NCBI RefSeq assembly: GCF_019977315.1
Contig: NZ_AP024652.1
Location: 930,001 to 994,000 of the forward strand
From: Arthrobacter sp. StoSoilB22
GTDB lineage: Bacteria; Actinomycetota; Actinomycetes; Actinomycetales; Micrococcaceae
DNA length: 64,000 nt
Direction: 5' to 3'
In this document: positions 1 to 9,295 of the stretch, one piece after another
Layout: each line of letters starts with the position of its first letter
How positions within the stretch are numbered: position 1 is the first letter of the stretch
Made by a program: the position numbers and the translations under genes
Notes under the pieces: generated by a model
What the model saw: only the letters and a program-made list of their open reading frames with translations
Told to the model about the DNA's origin: nothing
Database searches by the model: none

Positions 1-314
1 GATGAATCGATATAGCGGTCCGTGATGACTACTGTTCCCTCAGCAAGTGCGGGCCGGATCACCTGGCTGGCATGGGCTGCGCGGGCGGCAGCGAACATGA
101 GGGCTTCGGTCCGCGGATCAATGGTTCCGTGTCCGTGGTCCAGGACCAAGGAGCGCAATTTCTCGCCAATGGGAGTTCCGCCTGGCTCGCGGGTGCGCAG
201 AACGGACAGACCCTGCGACTCAAGGGCGTCAGAGAGCCGGGCGGCCTGGGTGGACTTGCCCGCTCCGTCCCCGCCTTCGAAGGCGATGAAAAGGCCTGGG
301 CTCTTAATACTCAC
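1..314 (-). CDS. tmk: Thymidylate kinase, N-terminal part (runs off left edge)
   Basis: Phosphorylates dTMP to dTDP with ATP in the cytosol. About 104 N-terminal residues are visible. The P-loop reads [12 protein letters not shown] at about residues 12-23, followed by the [11 protein letters not shown] segment typical of the family, and TDRYIDS, the DRY-type substrate motif, sits at the window edge. The GTG at 314 is the start that places the P-loop at the usual distance from the N-terminus. It is divergent from the PLP enzyme at 388. The C-terminal half lies outside the window. Confidence 0.93.
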   Translation of the reverse strand, partial: MSIKSPGLFIAFEGGDGAGKSTQAARLSDALESQGLSVLRTREPGGTPIGEKLRSLVLDHGHGTIDPRTEALMFAAARAAHASQVIRPALAEGTVVITDRYIDS

Positions 315-387
315 TGGACTAGCCTACCGATCACCGGCATGCGAGACGGCTTTTATCCACAGCATTGCCCGCGGCTACGCTGAAACC

Positions 388-1572
388 ATGAGCCTTTCAG
401 ATCAACGTGCCGCCGATTTGTCTCCGGAAACCGTTGTAGTTGCGGCCGGTCGCCCCGACCGCGCCCACGATGAGCCCGTCAACCCGCCTATTGTCCTGTC
501 CTCCACATACTTCGGAACAGGTTCATTAGGCGACGGAGATCGCGGCTACGGGCGCTACGCCAACCCCACGTGGGATCCCTTCGAGGACGCGCTGGCCAAA
601 CTGGAAGGCGCCACCCTGCCTGGCTTGCTCTACGCCTCCGGCCTGGCGGCAGTCAGCTCAGCGTTGTCCCTCGTTCCCGCCGGCGGTGTGGTGGTGATGC
701 CCTCACACAGTTACGCAGGTTCCCTGGTCATGGCCACTGAACTGGCTGAGAAGGGATTCCTTGAACTTCGCACGGTGGACATCACGGACACGGACGCCGT
801 CAAGGCGCTTATCAGTCCCCAGACGGGCAAGAAGGCAGATCTGCTCTGGCTGGAGAGCCCCACCAACCCCATGCTCGGCATCGCCGACATCCGCGCACTG
901 ACGGACGCTGCCCACGCGGTCGGCGCAATCGTGGTCACGGACAATACTTTCTCCACGCCTCTGGTGCAGCAGCCCCTCAAACTCGGATCCGACGTCGTAC
1001 TTCACTCGGTGACCAAATACCTGGCGGGACATTCGGACGTCGTCCTCGGCGCCCTGGTCACCTCCAACCCGGAACTTCGCGCCACGCTCCTGCATCACCG
1101 AATCATCCACGGTGGCATCGCCGGGCCGTTCGAAGCCTGGCTGGCACTGCGCGGCCTCCGTACCTTGGCGCTAAGGATTGAGCGCTCGCAGGCCTCAGCG
1201 GCAACCCTCGCCGAACGCCTCAGCAGCCACCCCCGGGTGGAAACCATCCGTTACCCGGGCCTCCCGAGCGATCCCGGGCACGAGCGCGCCAAGGTACAGA
1301 TGAAGGGCTTCGGGTCCATCCTCTGCATCCAGATCGCTGGAGACGAACAGCGCAGTGGTGCCGACGCCGCCGACGAATTGGTCCGCGCGCTGCAGCTCTG
1401 GCTGCCCGCCACGTCTTTGGGCGGGGTTGAGTCGCTGATTGAACGCCGACGCCGGCACACGGCTGAGCCGCTCAGCGTTCCGGAGAACCTGGTCCGGTTG
1501 AGTGTGGGGATCGAGAACGTGGAAGACCTCTGGTCCGACCTTGAGCAAGCGCTGAAGTCGTTGGACGGCTAG
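388..1572 (+). CDS. Cys/Met-metabolism PLP-dependent enzyme (cystathionine gamma-synthase-like)
   Basis: A 394-residue fold-type I PLP enzyme of the trans-sulfuration family. Visible signatures are YGRYANPTWDPFE near the N-terminus, LWLESPTNPMLG, the DNTFSTP strand, and the PLP lysine in SVTKYLAGHSDVVLGA. The C-terminal substrate loop LPATSLGGVESLIERR is also typical. Family members make or cleave cystathionine or act on methionine-type substrates; which reaction this one runs cannot be told from sequence alone. The reading frame is open further upstream, but the ATG at 388 gives the usual family length. The longer form would run into the tmk promoter region. Confidence 0.88.
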   Translation: MSLSDQRAADLSPETVVVAAGRPDRAHDEPVNPPIVLSSTYFGTGSLGDGDRGYGRYANPTWDPFEDALAKLEGATLPGLLYASGLAAVSSALSLVPAGGVVVMPSHSYAGSLVMATELAEKGFLELRTVDITDTDAVKALISPQTGKKADLLWLESPTNPMLGIADIRALTDAAHAVGAIVVTDNTFSTPLVQQPLKLGSDVVLHSVTKYLAGHSDVVLGALVTSNPELRATLLHHRIIHGGIAGPFEAWLALRGLRTLALRIERSQASAATLAERLSSHPRVETIRYPGLPSDPGHERAKVQMKGFGSILCIQIAGDEQRSGADAADELVRALQLWLPATSLGGVESLIERRRRHTAEPLSVPENLVRLSVGIENVEDLWSDLEQALKSLDG

Positions 1573-1582
1573 GCTAAAGGAC

Positions 1583-1924
1583 GTGGACGGAAAAATTTTG
1601 ATCGCGGTTGTCACCAGCGGGGTTTACTGGATTCTTGGCCTGGTGGCGCTTGCCCTGGAACTGTGGGCGTTCGCGGACTGCCTGCGCCATAAGCCGACGC
1701 TCTTCGTGGCGGCTTCAAAGCGCACCAAGATGTTCTGGTTGGCGCTCACAGGCGTTGCGCTTGCGATCGGCGCCCTGACCGTATTGACGGGCGGCAGCAG
1801 CCTTGGACTGTTCGGCATCGCCGCCGTCACCGCAGCGTGCGTGTACCTTGCCGATGTCCGTCCCGCCCTGCGCGAGGCCGGCAGCGGCGGCAACCGGAAC
1901 GTCGGCCCGTACGGTCCCTGGTAA
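1583..1924 (+). CDS. DUF2516 family membrane protein
   Basis: A 113-residue protein starting at a GTG only 10 bp after the PLP enzyme, so probably co-transcribed with it. It has a hydrophobic N-terminal segment (about residues 5-30, ending ELWAFADCLRHK) and further hydrophobic stretches at about 48-68 and 72-92, giving roughly three membrane spans. The WAFADC-like motif after the first span matches the actinobacterial DUF2516 family. Function unknown. It converges with the methyltransferase gene 6 bp downstream. Confidence 0.75.
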   Translation: MDGKILIAVVTSGVYWILGLVALALELWAFADCLRHKPTLFVAASKRTKMFWLALTGVALAIGALTVLTGGSSLGLFGIAAVTAACVYLADVRPALREAGSGGNRNVGPYGPW

Positions 1925-1930
1925 ACAGCC

Positions 1931-2761
1931 TTACTGAGGCGCCACCGCGTCCCACGCCACCGTCACTTCACCCAACCGCCACCTCGCCGGACCATCCTGA
2001 AGCGGCCACCCGGCGTCGCGCAGTGAACTACACATGCCCGTCCAGCGTTGCCGGTTCCCGAACGATGCCAACGGCGCAGCTTCCAACCAGGCTTTGTCCA
2101 TGGCCTGCAGGAAGGCATGAATCGCTTCGCCCGGGATGTTCCGGTGAATCAGGGCCTTGGGTAGCCGCTCGGCCACCTCGGACGGCAACTCGAAACTGCC
2201 GAACCGCACGGAAAAACTGAGGCTCAAAGGGCGCTCGGCATCCAAAGCCACCCACGTGACGCGGCGGCCGATCTCGTCGCAAGTGCCATCGATGAAGAGT
2301 CCGCCCCGGGCGAGACGCGATTGCACCAGCCGCCAGATTCCGCCCACGTCGGCTTCCTCATATTGGCGGAGGACGTTGAAGGCCCGGACCAGTACGGGGT
2401 TACCTGGCACAGGAACTTCGAACCCGCCCACGTGGAAGCTGAGGCCCGGCCGCTCCAACGCCTTGGCGGTCCGCACCCGCTCCGGCTCGATTTCGATTCC
2501 ACAGACCCGCACGTCAGGCCGTACGGCCTGCAGCCGCTCGAAAAGTTCGACGGCGGTGGTCGGCGAGGCGCCATAGCCCAGGTCCACCACAAGGGGGTCG
2601 ACGGCGGCGCGCAGCCGCCACGCCTGCGGTCCGGCAAGCCACCGGTCCAGGCGTCGCATGCGGTTGGGGTTGGTGGTGCCGCGGGTGATGTTGCCAACCG
2701 GCTTCCCGCCCCGACTGCGGGGAGAGCCCACCCGTTCCGCTTTTTGCACCACGGCCCCCAC
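1931..2761 (-). CDS. Class I SAM-dependent methyltransferase
   Basis: About 276 residues. [20 protein letters not shown] looks like motif I of the Rossmann-type SAM site, and [13 protein letters not shown] fits the acidic-loop motif II. Between them and the C-terminus is [16 protein letters not shown], then a segment ([15 protein letters not shown]) resembling the post-motif III strand. The substrate is not evident. The GTG at 2761 is a guess; the frame stays open upstream but would then overlap the gpmA coding region, so a start near 2750-2761 is most sensible. It is divergent from gpmA, with under 100 bp between starts. Confidence 0.75.
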   Translation of the reverse strand: MGAVVQKAERVGSPRSRGGKPVGNITRGTTNPNRMRRLDRWLAGPQAWRLRAAVDPLVVDLGYGASPTTAVELFERLQAVRPDVRVCGIEIEPERVRTAKALERPGLSFHVGGFEVPVPGNPVLVRAFNVLRQYEEADVGGIWRLVQSRLARGGLFIDGTCDEIGRRVTWVALDAERPLSLSFSVRFGSFELPSEVAERLPKALIHRNIPGEAIHAFLQAMDKAWLEAAPLASFGNRQRWTGMCSSLRDAGWPLQDGPARWRLGEVTVAWDAVAPQ

Positions 2762-2848
2762 TTTATCGCTGCGCGCATCAGACCGGGGAGTCCGTTGCCG
2801 GACGTAACGCCGGGCAGGGCACGGAGCTGCTCGGCTAGGATGAAAACC

Positions 2849-3595
2849 ATGACTTACAAGCTGATTCTGCTGCGCCATGGCCACAGCGAATGGAACGCCA
2901 AGAACCTGTTCACCGGTTGGGTGGACGTTGACCTGAACGATCAAGGCCGCCAAGAAGCAGTGCGCGGTGGAGAGCTCCTGGTTGAGAATGACATCCTCCC
3001 GGACGTCCTCTACACCTCGCTGCTGAAGCGTGCCATCAACACCGCCAACATGGCCCTGGACAAGGCCGACCGCGGCTGGATCCCGGTCAAGCGCGACTGG
3101 CGCCTCAACGAACGCCACTACGGCGCGTTGCAGGGCAAGGACAAGGCCCAGACCCTGGCCGAGTTCGGCGAAGAGCAGTTCATGGAATGGCGCCGCAGCT
3201 ACGACACCCCGCCGCCGCCCCTGTCCGACGACAGCGAGTTCTCCCAGGCGCACGATGTCCGCTACAAGGACCTCGGCGACGCCCTGCCGCGCACCGAGTG
3301 CCTCAAGGACGTCCTTGTGCGCCTGCTCCCTTACTGGGAATCGGACATCAAGGAAGACCTCAAGGCCGGCAAGACCGTGCTGGTCACAGCCCACGGCAAC
3401 TCCCTGCGCGCCCTCGTGAAGCACCTGGACGGCATCAGCGACGACGCCATTGCCGGCCTCAACATCCCCACGGGTATCCCGCTGGTGTACGAACTGGATG
3501 AGGACTTCCAACCCATCAACCCGGGCGGAACCTACCTGGATCCCGACGCAGCAGCCCAGGCCATCCTCGCGGTGGCCAACCAGGGCAAAAAATGA
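2849..3595 (+). CDS. gpmA: 2,3-bisphosphoglycerate-dependent phosphoglycerate mutase
   Basis: Interconverts 3- and 2-phosphoglycerate in glycolysis. The 248 residues match the usual dPGM length. The catalytic histidine motif [12 protein letters not shown] is at residues 5-16 and the second active-site histidine is in [23 protein letters not shown] and the PPPPL loop are also present. Two nearby ATGs (2840, 2849) are possible; 2849 gives [11 protein letters not shown], the standard N-terminus. The neighbouring senX3-regX3 pair repeats the mycobacterial gpm1-senX3-regX3 order, here with phoU between. Confidence 0.95.
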   Translation: MTYKLILLRHGHSEWNAKNLFTGWVDVDLNDQGRQEAVRGGELLVENDILPDVLYTSLLKRAINTANMALDKADRGWIPVKRDWRLNERHYGALQGKDKAQTLAEFGEEQFMEWRRSYDTPPPPLSDDSEFSQAHDVRYKDLGDALPRTECLKDVLVRLLPYWESDIKEDLKAGKTVLVTAHGNSLRALVKHLDGISDDAIAGLNIPTGIPLVYELDEDFQPINPGGTYLDPDAAAQAILAVANQGKK

Positions 3596-3606
3596 CGTTG
3601 TAGCTA

Positions 3607-3651
3607 ACGACGACGACGGCCGGTCACCTGAGGTGACCGGCCGTCGTCGTT
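3607..3651. terminator. Hairpin between convergent gpmA and phoU
   Basis: A nearly perfect inverted repeat of about 20 bp (core ACGGCCGGTCACC / GGTGACCGGCCGT) with a very short loop lies 12 bp after the gpmA stop and 14 bp before the phoU stop. Its symmetry suits a bidirectional terminator, although there is no strong T-run. Confidence 0.75.
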
Positions 3652-3664
3652 AATGCTGTTGTGG

Positions 3665-4318
3665 CTAGAAGCCTTCAGGCTGCCATTCACCGGTCACCAA
3701 GTAGGTGACCTTGCGAGCGACCGAAACGCCGTGATCGGCGAAGCGCTCGAAGTAGCGGCTCGCCAGGGCGACGTCCACGGTGGTAGACGGGCTCTCGGTC
3801 CACTCGGGGGAAGCAATCGCCTTGAAGACGCTGAGGTGGAGGTCGTCCACGGCGATGTTGATCTTGAGGATGTCGCGGGCAACCTCAAGGTCGCGCGTTT
3901 CCAGCAGTTCAATGACCTTGGCGGTGATCTCGATGTCGTGCTGGGCCATGGCCTTGAAGGTCTGGGTCAGCGAAGCGGGGATCACGGTAGCCGGGTAGCG
4001 GAGGCGTGCCAGCTGGGCCACGTGGCGGGCCAGGTCACCCATGCGTTCCAGCGACGCGCTCATGCGCAGCGAACCTACGATCATGCGGAGGTCGCTGGCC
4101 ACCGGGCCCTGCAAGGCAAGGATGTCGATGGCACGCTCGTCGAGGCTGTTCTGCAGGAAGTCGATCCGCGCATCTGCCGCGATGACGTCCTGGGCAAGAT
4201 CCACGTCCGCGCCTTCGAAGGAGGTAGTCGCCTTCGTGATTGCTTCGTGAACCAGCTTGGAGATCTCGATGAGGTCGTCACCTACCTGGGTGAGCTCCTC
4301 CTGAAAAACCTTGCGCAC
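3665..4318 (-). CDS. phoU: Phosphate signalling protein PhoU
   Basis: A 217-residue all-helical PhoU homologue, a negative modulator linking the Pst phosphate transporter to the Pho two-component system. It shows the duplicated PhoU metal-binding pattern: ARIDFLQNSLDERAIDIL...LERMGDLARHVAQLA in the first half and ASRYFERFADHGVSVARKV in the second. The GTG at 4318 is preceded by a GGAAAGGA-like ribosome binding site at about 10 bp. It is divergent from senX3, and the shared upstream region carries a Pho-box array, so phosphate control is likely. Confidence 0.93.
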   Translation of the reverse strand: MRKVFQEELTQVGDDLIEISKLVHEAITKATTSFEGADVDLAQDVIAADARIDFLQNSLDERAIDILALQGPVASDLRMIVGSLRMSASLERMGDLARHVAQLARLRYPATVIPASLTQTFKAMAQHDIEITAKVIELLETRDLEVARDILKINIAVDDLHLSVFKAIASPEWTESPSTTVDVALASRYFERFADHGVSVARKVTYLVTGEWQPEGF

Positions 4319-4405
4319 TAAGGCGTCCTTTCCTTGGAAATCCGGCTCCCATGGGGCGGGGCGGATCTCAAAACCATTGGCAGTCCAACCAGTAACTGTG
4401 TCAGG

Positions 4406-4449
4406 GGCCAGTGAACGGTTCGGCACCTTTAGATGAACGTTAGTTGAAC
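4406..4449. promoter_or_regulatory. Pho-box direct-repeat array in phoU/senX3 divergent region
   Basis: On the minus strand four consecutive 11-bp units can be read. Three begin GTTCA (GTTCAACTAAC at 4439-4449, GTTCATCTAAA at 4428-4438, GTTCACTGGCC at 4406-4416); the unit at 4417-4427 is degenerate. Tandem GTTCA-type 11-mers are the known actinobacterial PHO-box format bound by PhoP/RegX3-type regulators. Here the likely binder is the RegX3 homologue encoded next door, which would make the locus autoregulated. Confidence 0.65.
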
Positions 4450-4508
4450 CGTCCGCGTTTGGGGCCCGATCACTGCTTGGCCGTGTTTCCACAGCATAAG
4501 CTGGACAC

Positions 4509-5792
4509 GTGGATCCATTGCTCATAGGTGTCGTCGCTGGCCTTGTAGGCCTGTCGTTGGGCGTCTTTGGCATGCTCGCTTTCAGGATCAGCGAACGTCA
4601 GCGGAGCATCGTGGACCTGGACGTCAGTGAACCCCTGCTTCCTGAGGGTGCCGCGGAGGTGCTGTCCGTCGTCGGGCGTGCCTTTGTTGTGGTGGACGCG
4701 ATCGACGGCGTGGTCCGCGCCAGTCCTGCAGCCTACGCGTACGGCTTGGTACGCGGGCACACCGTGGTCCACAAACAACTCCTGGACATGACCGCCAAGG
4801 TCCGCCGCGACGGCGTGATCCTCGAAGAGCAGTACGAACTCCCGCGCGGCCCGCTGGGCAAAGGGACCATTGTGGTTCAGGTACGCGCAGCCATGCTCGG
4901 GTGGGAATACATCGTGCTCCTGGCCGACGACCGTACCGAGATCACCCGCACCGAGGAAATCCGGAACGACTTCGTAGCCAACGTCTCCCACGAGCTCAAG
5001 ACCCCGGTGGGTGCCATCTCCCTGCTTGCGGAAGCCCTCGAAGCCTCGCCCGATGACGAAGAAGCAGTCCGCCGCTTTGCCAAGCGCATGCACAAGGAAT
5101 CCGGGCGATTGGCAGCCCTGGTCCAGGACATCATTGAACTTTCCCGCCTGCAGGGAGCCAACGTCGCCCAGCGGGGTCTCCCGGTGGACATCAATACCGT
5201 CATCACAGAAGCGGTTGATCGTTCCCAACTGCCGGCCGAGAGCAAGAACATCCAGATCGTGGTGGGCGGTCACTCTGAGGCACTGGTGTTTGGAGACCAC
5301 GACCTCCTGGTCACCGCACTGCGGAACCTGATCGACAACGCCATCCGCTACTCGCCGGAGAATACGCGGGTGGGTGTGGGCGTGCGGACGCGGGAGGGCG
5401 TCGTGGCCATCTCCGTCACAGACCAAGGCGAAGGCCTCACGCCGGAGGACCAGGAGAGGGTATTCGAACGCTTCTACCGCGTGGACGCGGCACGATCCCG
5501 CCACACGGGCGGCACTGGCCTTGGCCTCAGCATCGTCAAGCACGTGGTCTCCAACCACGGCGGTGAGGTGACTGTGTGGTCGCAGCCCGGCCAAGGGTCC
5601 ACGTTCACTGTCCGCCTGCCGGAGATGGAAGGCCAGGGCGACGACGCCGGCCTGCCGCCTTCCGCTGCAGCTGCGCCCACCGAGCAACAGGGGACTGCCG
5701 TCGTCGAGCCTCGTCCCTTGAGTCAACAACCCCAACGCGTGAATCATCAAAGGGGCGCCAACGGCGCCCAAGAGCAAGGAGCCAGCGCTTGA
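4509..5792 (+). CDS. senX3: Sensor histidine kinase, SenX3-type (phosphate response)
   Basis: A 427-residue membrane sensor kinase. One or two short N-terminal membrane segments (residues 4-26) are followed by a PAS-like region (about 50-145). The HisKA dimerisation box is NDFVANVSHELKTPVG, with the phosphorylated His at residue 161. The ATPase domain has the N-box LRNLIDNAIRYSPE, G1 VTDQGEGL and G2 GGTGLGLSIVKHV. A low-complexity tail of about 55 residues follows. The GTG start at 4509 leads directly into the membrane segment. Gene order with gpmA, phoU and regX3 matches the mycobacterial SenX3-RegX3 system, which senses phosphate limitation. Confidence 0.92.
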   Translation: MDPLLIGVVAGLVGLSLGVFGMLAFRISERQRSIVDLDVSEPLLPEGAAEVLSVVGRAFVVVDAIDGVVRASPAAYAYGLVRGHTVVHKQLLDMTAKVRRDGVILEEQYELPRGPLGKGTIVVQVRAAMLGWEYIVLLADDRTEITRTEEIRNDFVANVSHELKTPVGAISLLAEALEASPDDEEAVRRFAKRMHKESGRLAALVQDIIELSRLQGANVAQRGLPVDINTVITEAVDRSQLPAESKNIQIVVGGHSEALVFGDHDLLVTALRNLIDNAIRYSPENTRVGVGVRTREGVVAISVTDQGEGLTPEDQERVFERFYRVDAARSRHTGGTGLGLSIVKHVVSNHGGEVTVWSQPGQGSTFTVRLPEMEGQGDDAGLPPSAAAAPTEQQGTAVVEPRPLSQQPQRVNHQRGANGAQEQGASA

Positions 5793-6469
5793 GCCGGATT
5801 TTGATAGTGGAGGACGAAGAGTCCTTCAGCGACCCCCTGTCTTATCTCCTGGGCAAGGAAGGGTTTGACGTCGAGGTAGTGGACAACGGCAGCGATGCTT
5901 TGGTGGAGTTTGACCGGAACGGTGCCGACCTCGTCCTCCTGGACCTGCAGTTGCCTGGGACGCCGGGGACGGAAGTGTGCCGCCAGCTTCGCCAGCGCTC
6001 CAGCGTGCCCGTCATCATGCTGACGGCCAAAGACTCCGAAATCGACAAAGTTGTTGGCCTGGAACTCGGCGCCGATGACTACGTCACCAAGCCGTATTCC
6101 TCCCGCGAGCTCGTGGCCCGTGTCCGTGCGGTGCTGCGTCGGCAAGGTGAGCCGGAGGAACTGATCACCTCCACAGTGCAGGCCGGTCCTGTCCGCATGG
6201 ACATCGAACGCCATGTGGTGAGTGTCAACGGCGAGCAGGTTTCACTGCCGCTGAAGGAGTTCGAGCTGCTGGAAATGCTGCTCCGCAACTCAGGCCGGGT
6301 TTTGACTCGCGGCCAATTGATCGACCGCGTCTGGGGTTCGGACTACGTGGGGGATACCAAAACCCTCGATGTCCACGTCAAGCGGCTTCGGAGCAAGATC
6401 GAACCCGACCCCTCCGCACCTCGCTACCTGGTGACGGTCCGCGGCCTGGGCTACAAGTTCGAGCCGTAA
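5789..6469 (+). CDS. regX3: Response regulator, RegX3-type (OmpR/PhoB family)
   Basis: A 226-residue regulator with a receiver domain (acidic pair ED at 8-9, phosphoacceptor D52 in LVLLDLQLPG, the LTAKD threonine, and the lysine in DDYVTKPYSSREL) followed by an OmpR-type winged helix (LPLKEFELLEMLLRNSGRVL ... DVHVKRLRSKIE). It starts with TTG in a TTGA overlap with the senX3 stop and is preceded by AAGGAG, so the pair is translationally coupled. Expected to be phosphorylated by the SenX3 homologue and to bind PHO boxes such as those at 4406-4449. Confidence 0.94.
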   Translation: MSRILIVEDEESFSDPLSYLLGKEGFDVEVVDNGSDALVEFDRNGADLVLLDLQLPGTPGTEVCRQLRQRSSVPVIMLTAKDSEIDKVVGLELGADDYVTKPYSSRELVARVRAVLRRQGEPEELITSTVQAGPVRMDIERHVVSVNGEQVSLPLKEFELLEMLLRNSGRVLTRGQLIDRVWGSDYVGDTKTLDVHVKRLRSKIEPDPSAPRYLVTVRGLGYKFEP

Positions 6470-6502
6470 GAACCCCTGCACACAACAAAGACTCTGCATA
6501 CG

Positions 6503-6545
6503 ACGAAGGAAGGGCCCCGCCGAGGCGGGACCCTTCCTTCGTTGT
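6503..6545. terminator. Rho-independent-type hairpin between regX3 and lpqE-like gene
   Basis: A long inverted repeat (ACGAAGGAAGGG ... CCCTTCCTTCGT) with a GC-rich centre lies between two convergent genes and can serve both directions. Confidence 0.75.
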
Positions 6546-6563
6546 ATCGCTTGTGGCGCGGGC

Positions 6564-7115
6564 CTAGTGACCGGCTCCCGGAGCCTCCGAGGTCGTCGCA
6601 GTGGACGTCGGCGTTGCCGTGGGGCTCGGCGTGGTGGGCAGGTACTTGGCGTACTCGGGGAGGGTACCGTCAAGCACCGGGACGTTGATGGTGGCGGAGT
6701 CGGAGCCGCTACGGATGGTGACCGGAACCAGGCCGCCGGGAATGACACCCGCGGTGCTGAGGATCGCTGCATCCGCGGTGTCATTCAGGAAGGTCTCGCC
6801 GTTGGCCTTGACCGGGATCTCGGTCTGGGCTCCGTTGGCACCACTCATGGTGAGGGTGGCGTCGGTGCTGGAGGAGTTGAACACAGCGCCGATCACGCGG
6901 CCGGGCTCTTTCTCGCCCGAAGCAACAATCAGGATGTTGCGCAACTGCAACGAGCCGAGATCTGCTTTGATCCCGTCCGATGCCGAGTACTGGTGGGTGG
7001 TCTGCTGGGCGTTGACGAATCCACAGCCGGTGACGGACAGAAGACCGACGCCGATCGCAGCCGCCGCAATTGCCAGCTTGCCGCGCTGGACAGGGTTCAT
7101 CGCAGTATTGCGCAC
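6564..7115 (-). CDS. LpqE-like lipoprotein
   Basis: A 183-residue exported lipoprotein. A basic N-terminus and hydrophobic segment end in a lipobox LLSVTGC at about residue 31. The rest resembles a small beta-rich domain: a segment LQLRNILIVASGE, then a strand-rich region, and a Pro/Thr/Ser-rich tail. The GTG at 7115 has a GGAG site 9-10 bp upstream. Its position divergent from carD copies the mycobacterial lpqE-carD arrangement, which is the main reason for the name. Function is not established. Confidence 0.7.
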   Translation of the reverse strand: MRNTAMNPVQRGKLAIAAAAIGVGLLSVTGCGFVNAQQTTHQYSASDGIKADLGSLQLRNILIVASGEKEPGRVIGAVFNSSSTDATLTMSGANGAQTEIPVKANGETFLNDTADAAILSTAGVIPGGLVPVTIRSGSDSATINVPVLDGTLPEYAKYLPTTPSPTATPTSTATTSEAPGAGH

Positions 7116-7393
7116 GACACCTACTCCTCAAGAGTCATTGGAACACTTTTCAGCCATAGCCTATCGGCAAACCCCCGGAAATATGGATTCGGGAAGGCTA
7201 TGTGGCGCCATTACGAGAAGAGATCCTGCTCGCACGTTGCCTCCTCCATGCATCTTTCGCCTAATACGTCAAGACCTTGGAGGAAGTCGTTTGAGGGCTC
7301 ATTCCCTTTATTGGCGCGGCAGGAGGGCCCTTCCGGTGCCAGTCGTATGCCTTAATCGTGATAGACTAATCTGCGGGAAAGGGGAAAGTCCAC

Positions 7394-7876
7394 ATGGTTT
7401 TTGAGGTCGGCGAGACAGTAGTTTACCCTCACCACGGTGCAGCAAAAATTGAGGAAATCAAGATGCGCACCATCAAGGGCGAAGAGAAGATGTATCTCAA
7501 GCTCAAGGTGGCTCAGGGTGATCTGACCATTGAAGTTCCAGCAGAGAATGTTGACCTTGTTGGGGTCCGGGACGTAGTGGGCAAAGAAGGCTTGGAGCAC
7601 GTATTTGACGTTCTCCGCGCCGAGTTCACTGAAGAGCCTACCAACTGGTCACGTCGTTACAAGGCGAACCTGGAGAAACTTGCTTCAGGCGATGTCATCA
7701 AGGTGGCAGAGGTCGTTCGCGATCTTTGGCGTCGTGATCACGATCGCGGCCTTTCCGCAGGTGAGAAGCGGATGCTGGCCAAGGCGCGGCAGATTCTGAT
7801 TTCAGAACTGGCCCTGGCTGAGAAGACAGATGAAGAGAAGGCTGCAAGCGTTCTTGACGAGGTCTTGGCTTCCTAA
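7394..7876 (+). CDS. carD: CarD-family RNA polymerase-binding transcription regulator
   Basis: A 160-residue CarD homologue. The N-terminal RNAP-interacting Tudor-like domain reads [20 protein letters not shown]. The C-terminal helical DNA-binding domain includes [17 protein letters not shown] and the conserved [15 protein letters not shown] tryptophan region, which in mycobacteria wedges the promoter bubble to stabilise open complexes, notably at rRNA promoters. The ATG at 7394 is preceded by a purine-rich GGGAAAGGGGAAAG. A terminator follows immediately, so carD is probably monocistronic. Confidence 0.96.
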   Translation: MVFEVGETVVYPHHGAAKIEEIKMRTIKGEEKMYLKLKVAQGDLTIEVPAENVDLVGVRDVVGKEGLEHVFDVLRAEFTEEPTNWSRRYKANLEKLASGDVIKVAEVVRDLWRRDHDRGLSAGEKRMLAKARQILISELALAEKTDEEKAASVLDEVLAS

Positions 7877-7882
7877 GAATTG

Positions 7883-7919
7883 AGCCCGGTGGTGCGAAAG
7901 CGCCGCCGGGTTTCTTTTT
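7883..7919 (+). terminator. Rho-independent terminator after carD
   Basis: A GC-rich stem (GCCCGGTGG / CCGCCGGG, with one bulge) around a short GCGAAAGCGC loop region is followed by TTTCTTTTT. Confidence 0.85.
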
Positions 7920-7961
7920 GCCACACTCCGGGTTTCATTTCCCACAAGTACTCTGGTGAGC

Positions 7962-8744
7962 ATGAGTATTCCTACCAAGCGCGCCGTCACGGCCGTGATC
8001 GTGGTTGCTGCCGGCTCCGGTGAACGCCTCGGCTACGGCATGCCCAAAGCCCAGGTTCCGCTGGGCGGCGAGACCATCCTGATGCATGCACTCCGTGGTG
8101 TTGTTGCTTCCGATGTCGCGCGCCAGATCTGCGTCGCCGTGCCCAGAGGGGACACGGCCCTGCGTGAGTCAATTGCCGAGTTCACCATTGACCTGGTGGA
8201 CGGCGGCCCTGAAATCTCGGTGGTCGACGGCGGTTCATCCCGCGCGGATTCGGTCCGCGCCGCCATGGCTGCTTTAGAGGACGGGACAGAACTGGTCCTG
8301 GTCCACGACGCCGCACGTGCCTTGACCCCCGAGCGGGTCTTCCAACGCGTATCTGCAGCCTTGGCTTCCGGAGCGAAGGCCGTCATTCCCACCATGCCGG
8401 TAGTGGATACCATCAAGACCGTTGCCGAAACCAGCGGCTCAGACGCATCCATCGCCCCGGAGGTCGTCACAGGCACAGCTCCCCGCGAGCATCTCCGTGC
8501 CGTGCAGACCCCGCAGGGTTTCGAACTGGCCGTCCTGCGCAGGGCCCACGAAGCCGCCGGGCTCTTCGATGACAAACAGTCAGCAGCTGTCACTGACGAC
8601 GCCATGCTGGTGGAGCTCCTGGGTGTTCCGGTGCACGCTGTCCGCGGCGCAAGCCAGTCGCTGAAGATCACCACACCTTTGGACCTCATCATTGCCGAGG
8701 GCCTACTCGAGGGGCCGCTGGGAATGCGATGGGTGGAAGGCTGA
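7962..8744 (+). CDS. ispD: 2-C-methyl-D-erythritol 4-phosphate cytidylyltransferase
   Basis: Third step of the MEP isoprenoid pathway: CTP plus MEP to CDP-ME. The N-terminal nucleotide-binding signature is [32 protein letters not shown] and the substrate-binding TDDAMLVE are also present, as is RAVQTPQGF. About 260 residues, a little longer than the Escherichia coli enzyme. A GTG two codons upstream (7956) is an alternative start. It overlaps ispF by one base (TGATG), consistent with a coupled ispDF operon. Confidence 0.94.
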   Translation: MSIPTKRAVTAVIVVAAGSGERLGYGMPKAQVPLGGETILMHALRGVVASDVARQICVAVPRGDTALRESIAEFTIDLVDGGPEISVVDGGSSRADSVRAAMAALEDGTELVLVHDAARALTPERVFQRVSAALASGAKAVIPTMPVVDTIKTVAETSGSDASIAPEVVTGTAPREHLRAVQTPQGFELAVLRRAHEAAGLFDDKQSAAVTDDAMLVELLGVPVHAVRGASQSLKITTPLDLIIAEGLLEGPLGMRWVEG

Positions 8745-9295
8745 TGACACTGAATATGGTCCTTCCCCGAACTGGGGTCGGGATAGATGTCCACGCATTC
8801 GCCCCCGAAGATGACCCGCAGCCGCTCTGGTTGGGCGGGCTTTTCTGGGAAGGCGAGCAAGGGCTCTCAGGGCATTCCGACGGCGATTGCGTGGCCCACG
8901 CCGCTGCTGACGCGCTCTTCTCCGCCTGTGGCATCGGTGACCTGGGCACCCACTTCGGCACGGACCGCCCCGAGTTTGCCGGCGCCTCCGGGGTCAAGCT
9001 GCTCGGTGAAGCCGCACGCATTGTGCGTGCGGCAGGATTCGAGATCGGCAACGTGGCCGTGCAGTTCGTTGCTAACCGCCCCAAGTTCGGGCCACGCCGG
9101 GAAGAATCCCAGCGTGTCTTGAGCGAAGCAGCAGGTGCGCCGGTCAGTGTCACGGCAACCACCAGCGACGGACTCGGCTTCACGGGACGCGGCGAAGGGA
9201 TTTCCGCGGTTGCCACGGCCCTCGTGTACCCCGCTGGCGTCTCCGCGGTGACCCCGGCGGAGCCTGGTCCTGCGAAAGGTGCGCCGCATGCCTAA
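8744..9295 (+). CDS. ispF: 2-C-methyl-D-erythritol 2,4-cyclodiphosphate synthase
   Basis: Cyclises CDP-ME-2-phosphate to MEcPP in the MEP pathway. The zinc and substrate motifs are visible: GIDVHAF (D-x-H), [19 protein letters not shown], and [14 protein letters not shown] near the end. The start chosen is the ATG overlapping the ispD stop, with GGTGGAAGG just upstream; an in-frame ATG at 8729 would overlap ispD further. The 183-residue product has a short extra C-terminal tail after the TGRGEG motif, longer than in compact IspF proteins. Confidence 0.94.
   Translation: MTLNMVLPRTGVGIDVHAFAPEDDPQPLWLGGLFWEGEQGLSGHSDGDCVAHAAADALFSACGIGDLGTHFGTDRPEFAGASGVKLLGEAARIVRAAGFEIGNVAVQFVANRPKFGPRREESQRVLSEAAGAPVSVTATTSDGLGFTGRGEGISAVATALVYPAGVSAVTPAEPGPAKGAPHA

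Noticed and set aside
4470..5777. Long minus-strand open frame opposite senX3
   Set aside because: A GC-driven shadow; the plus strand encodes clear histidine kinase motifs.
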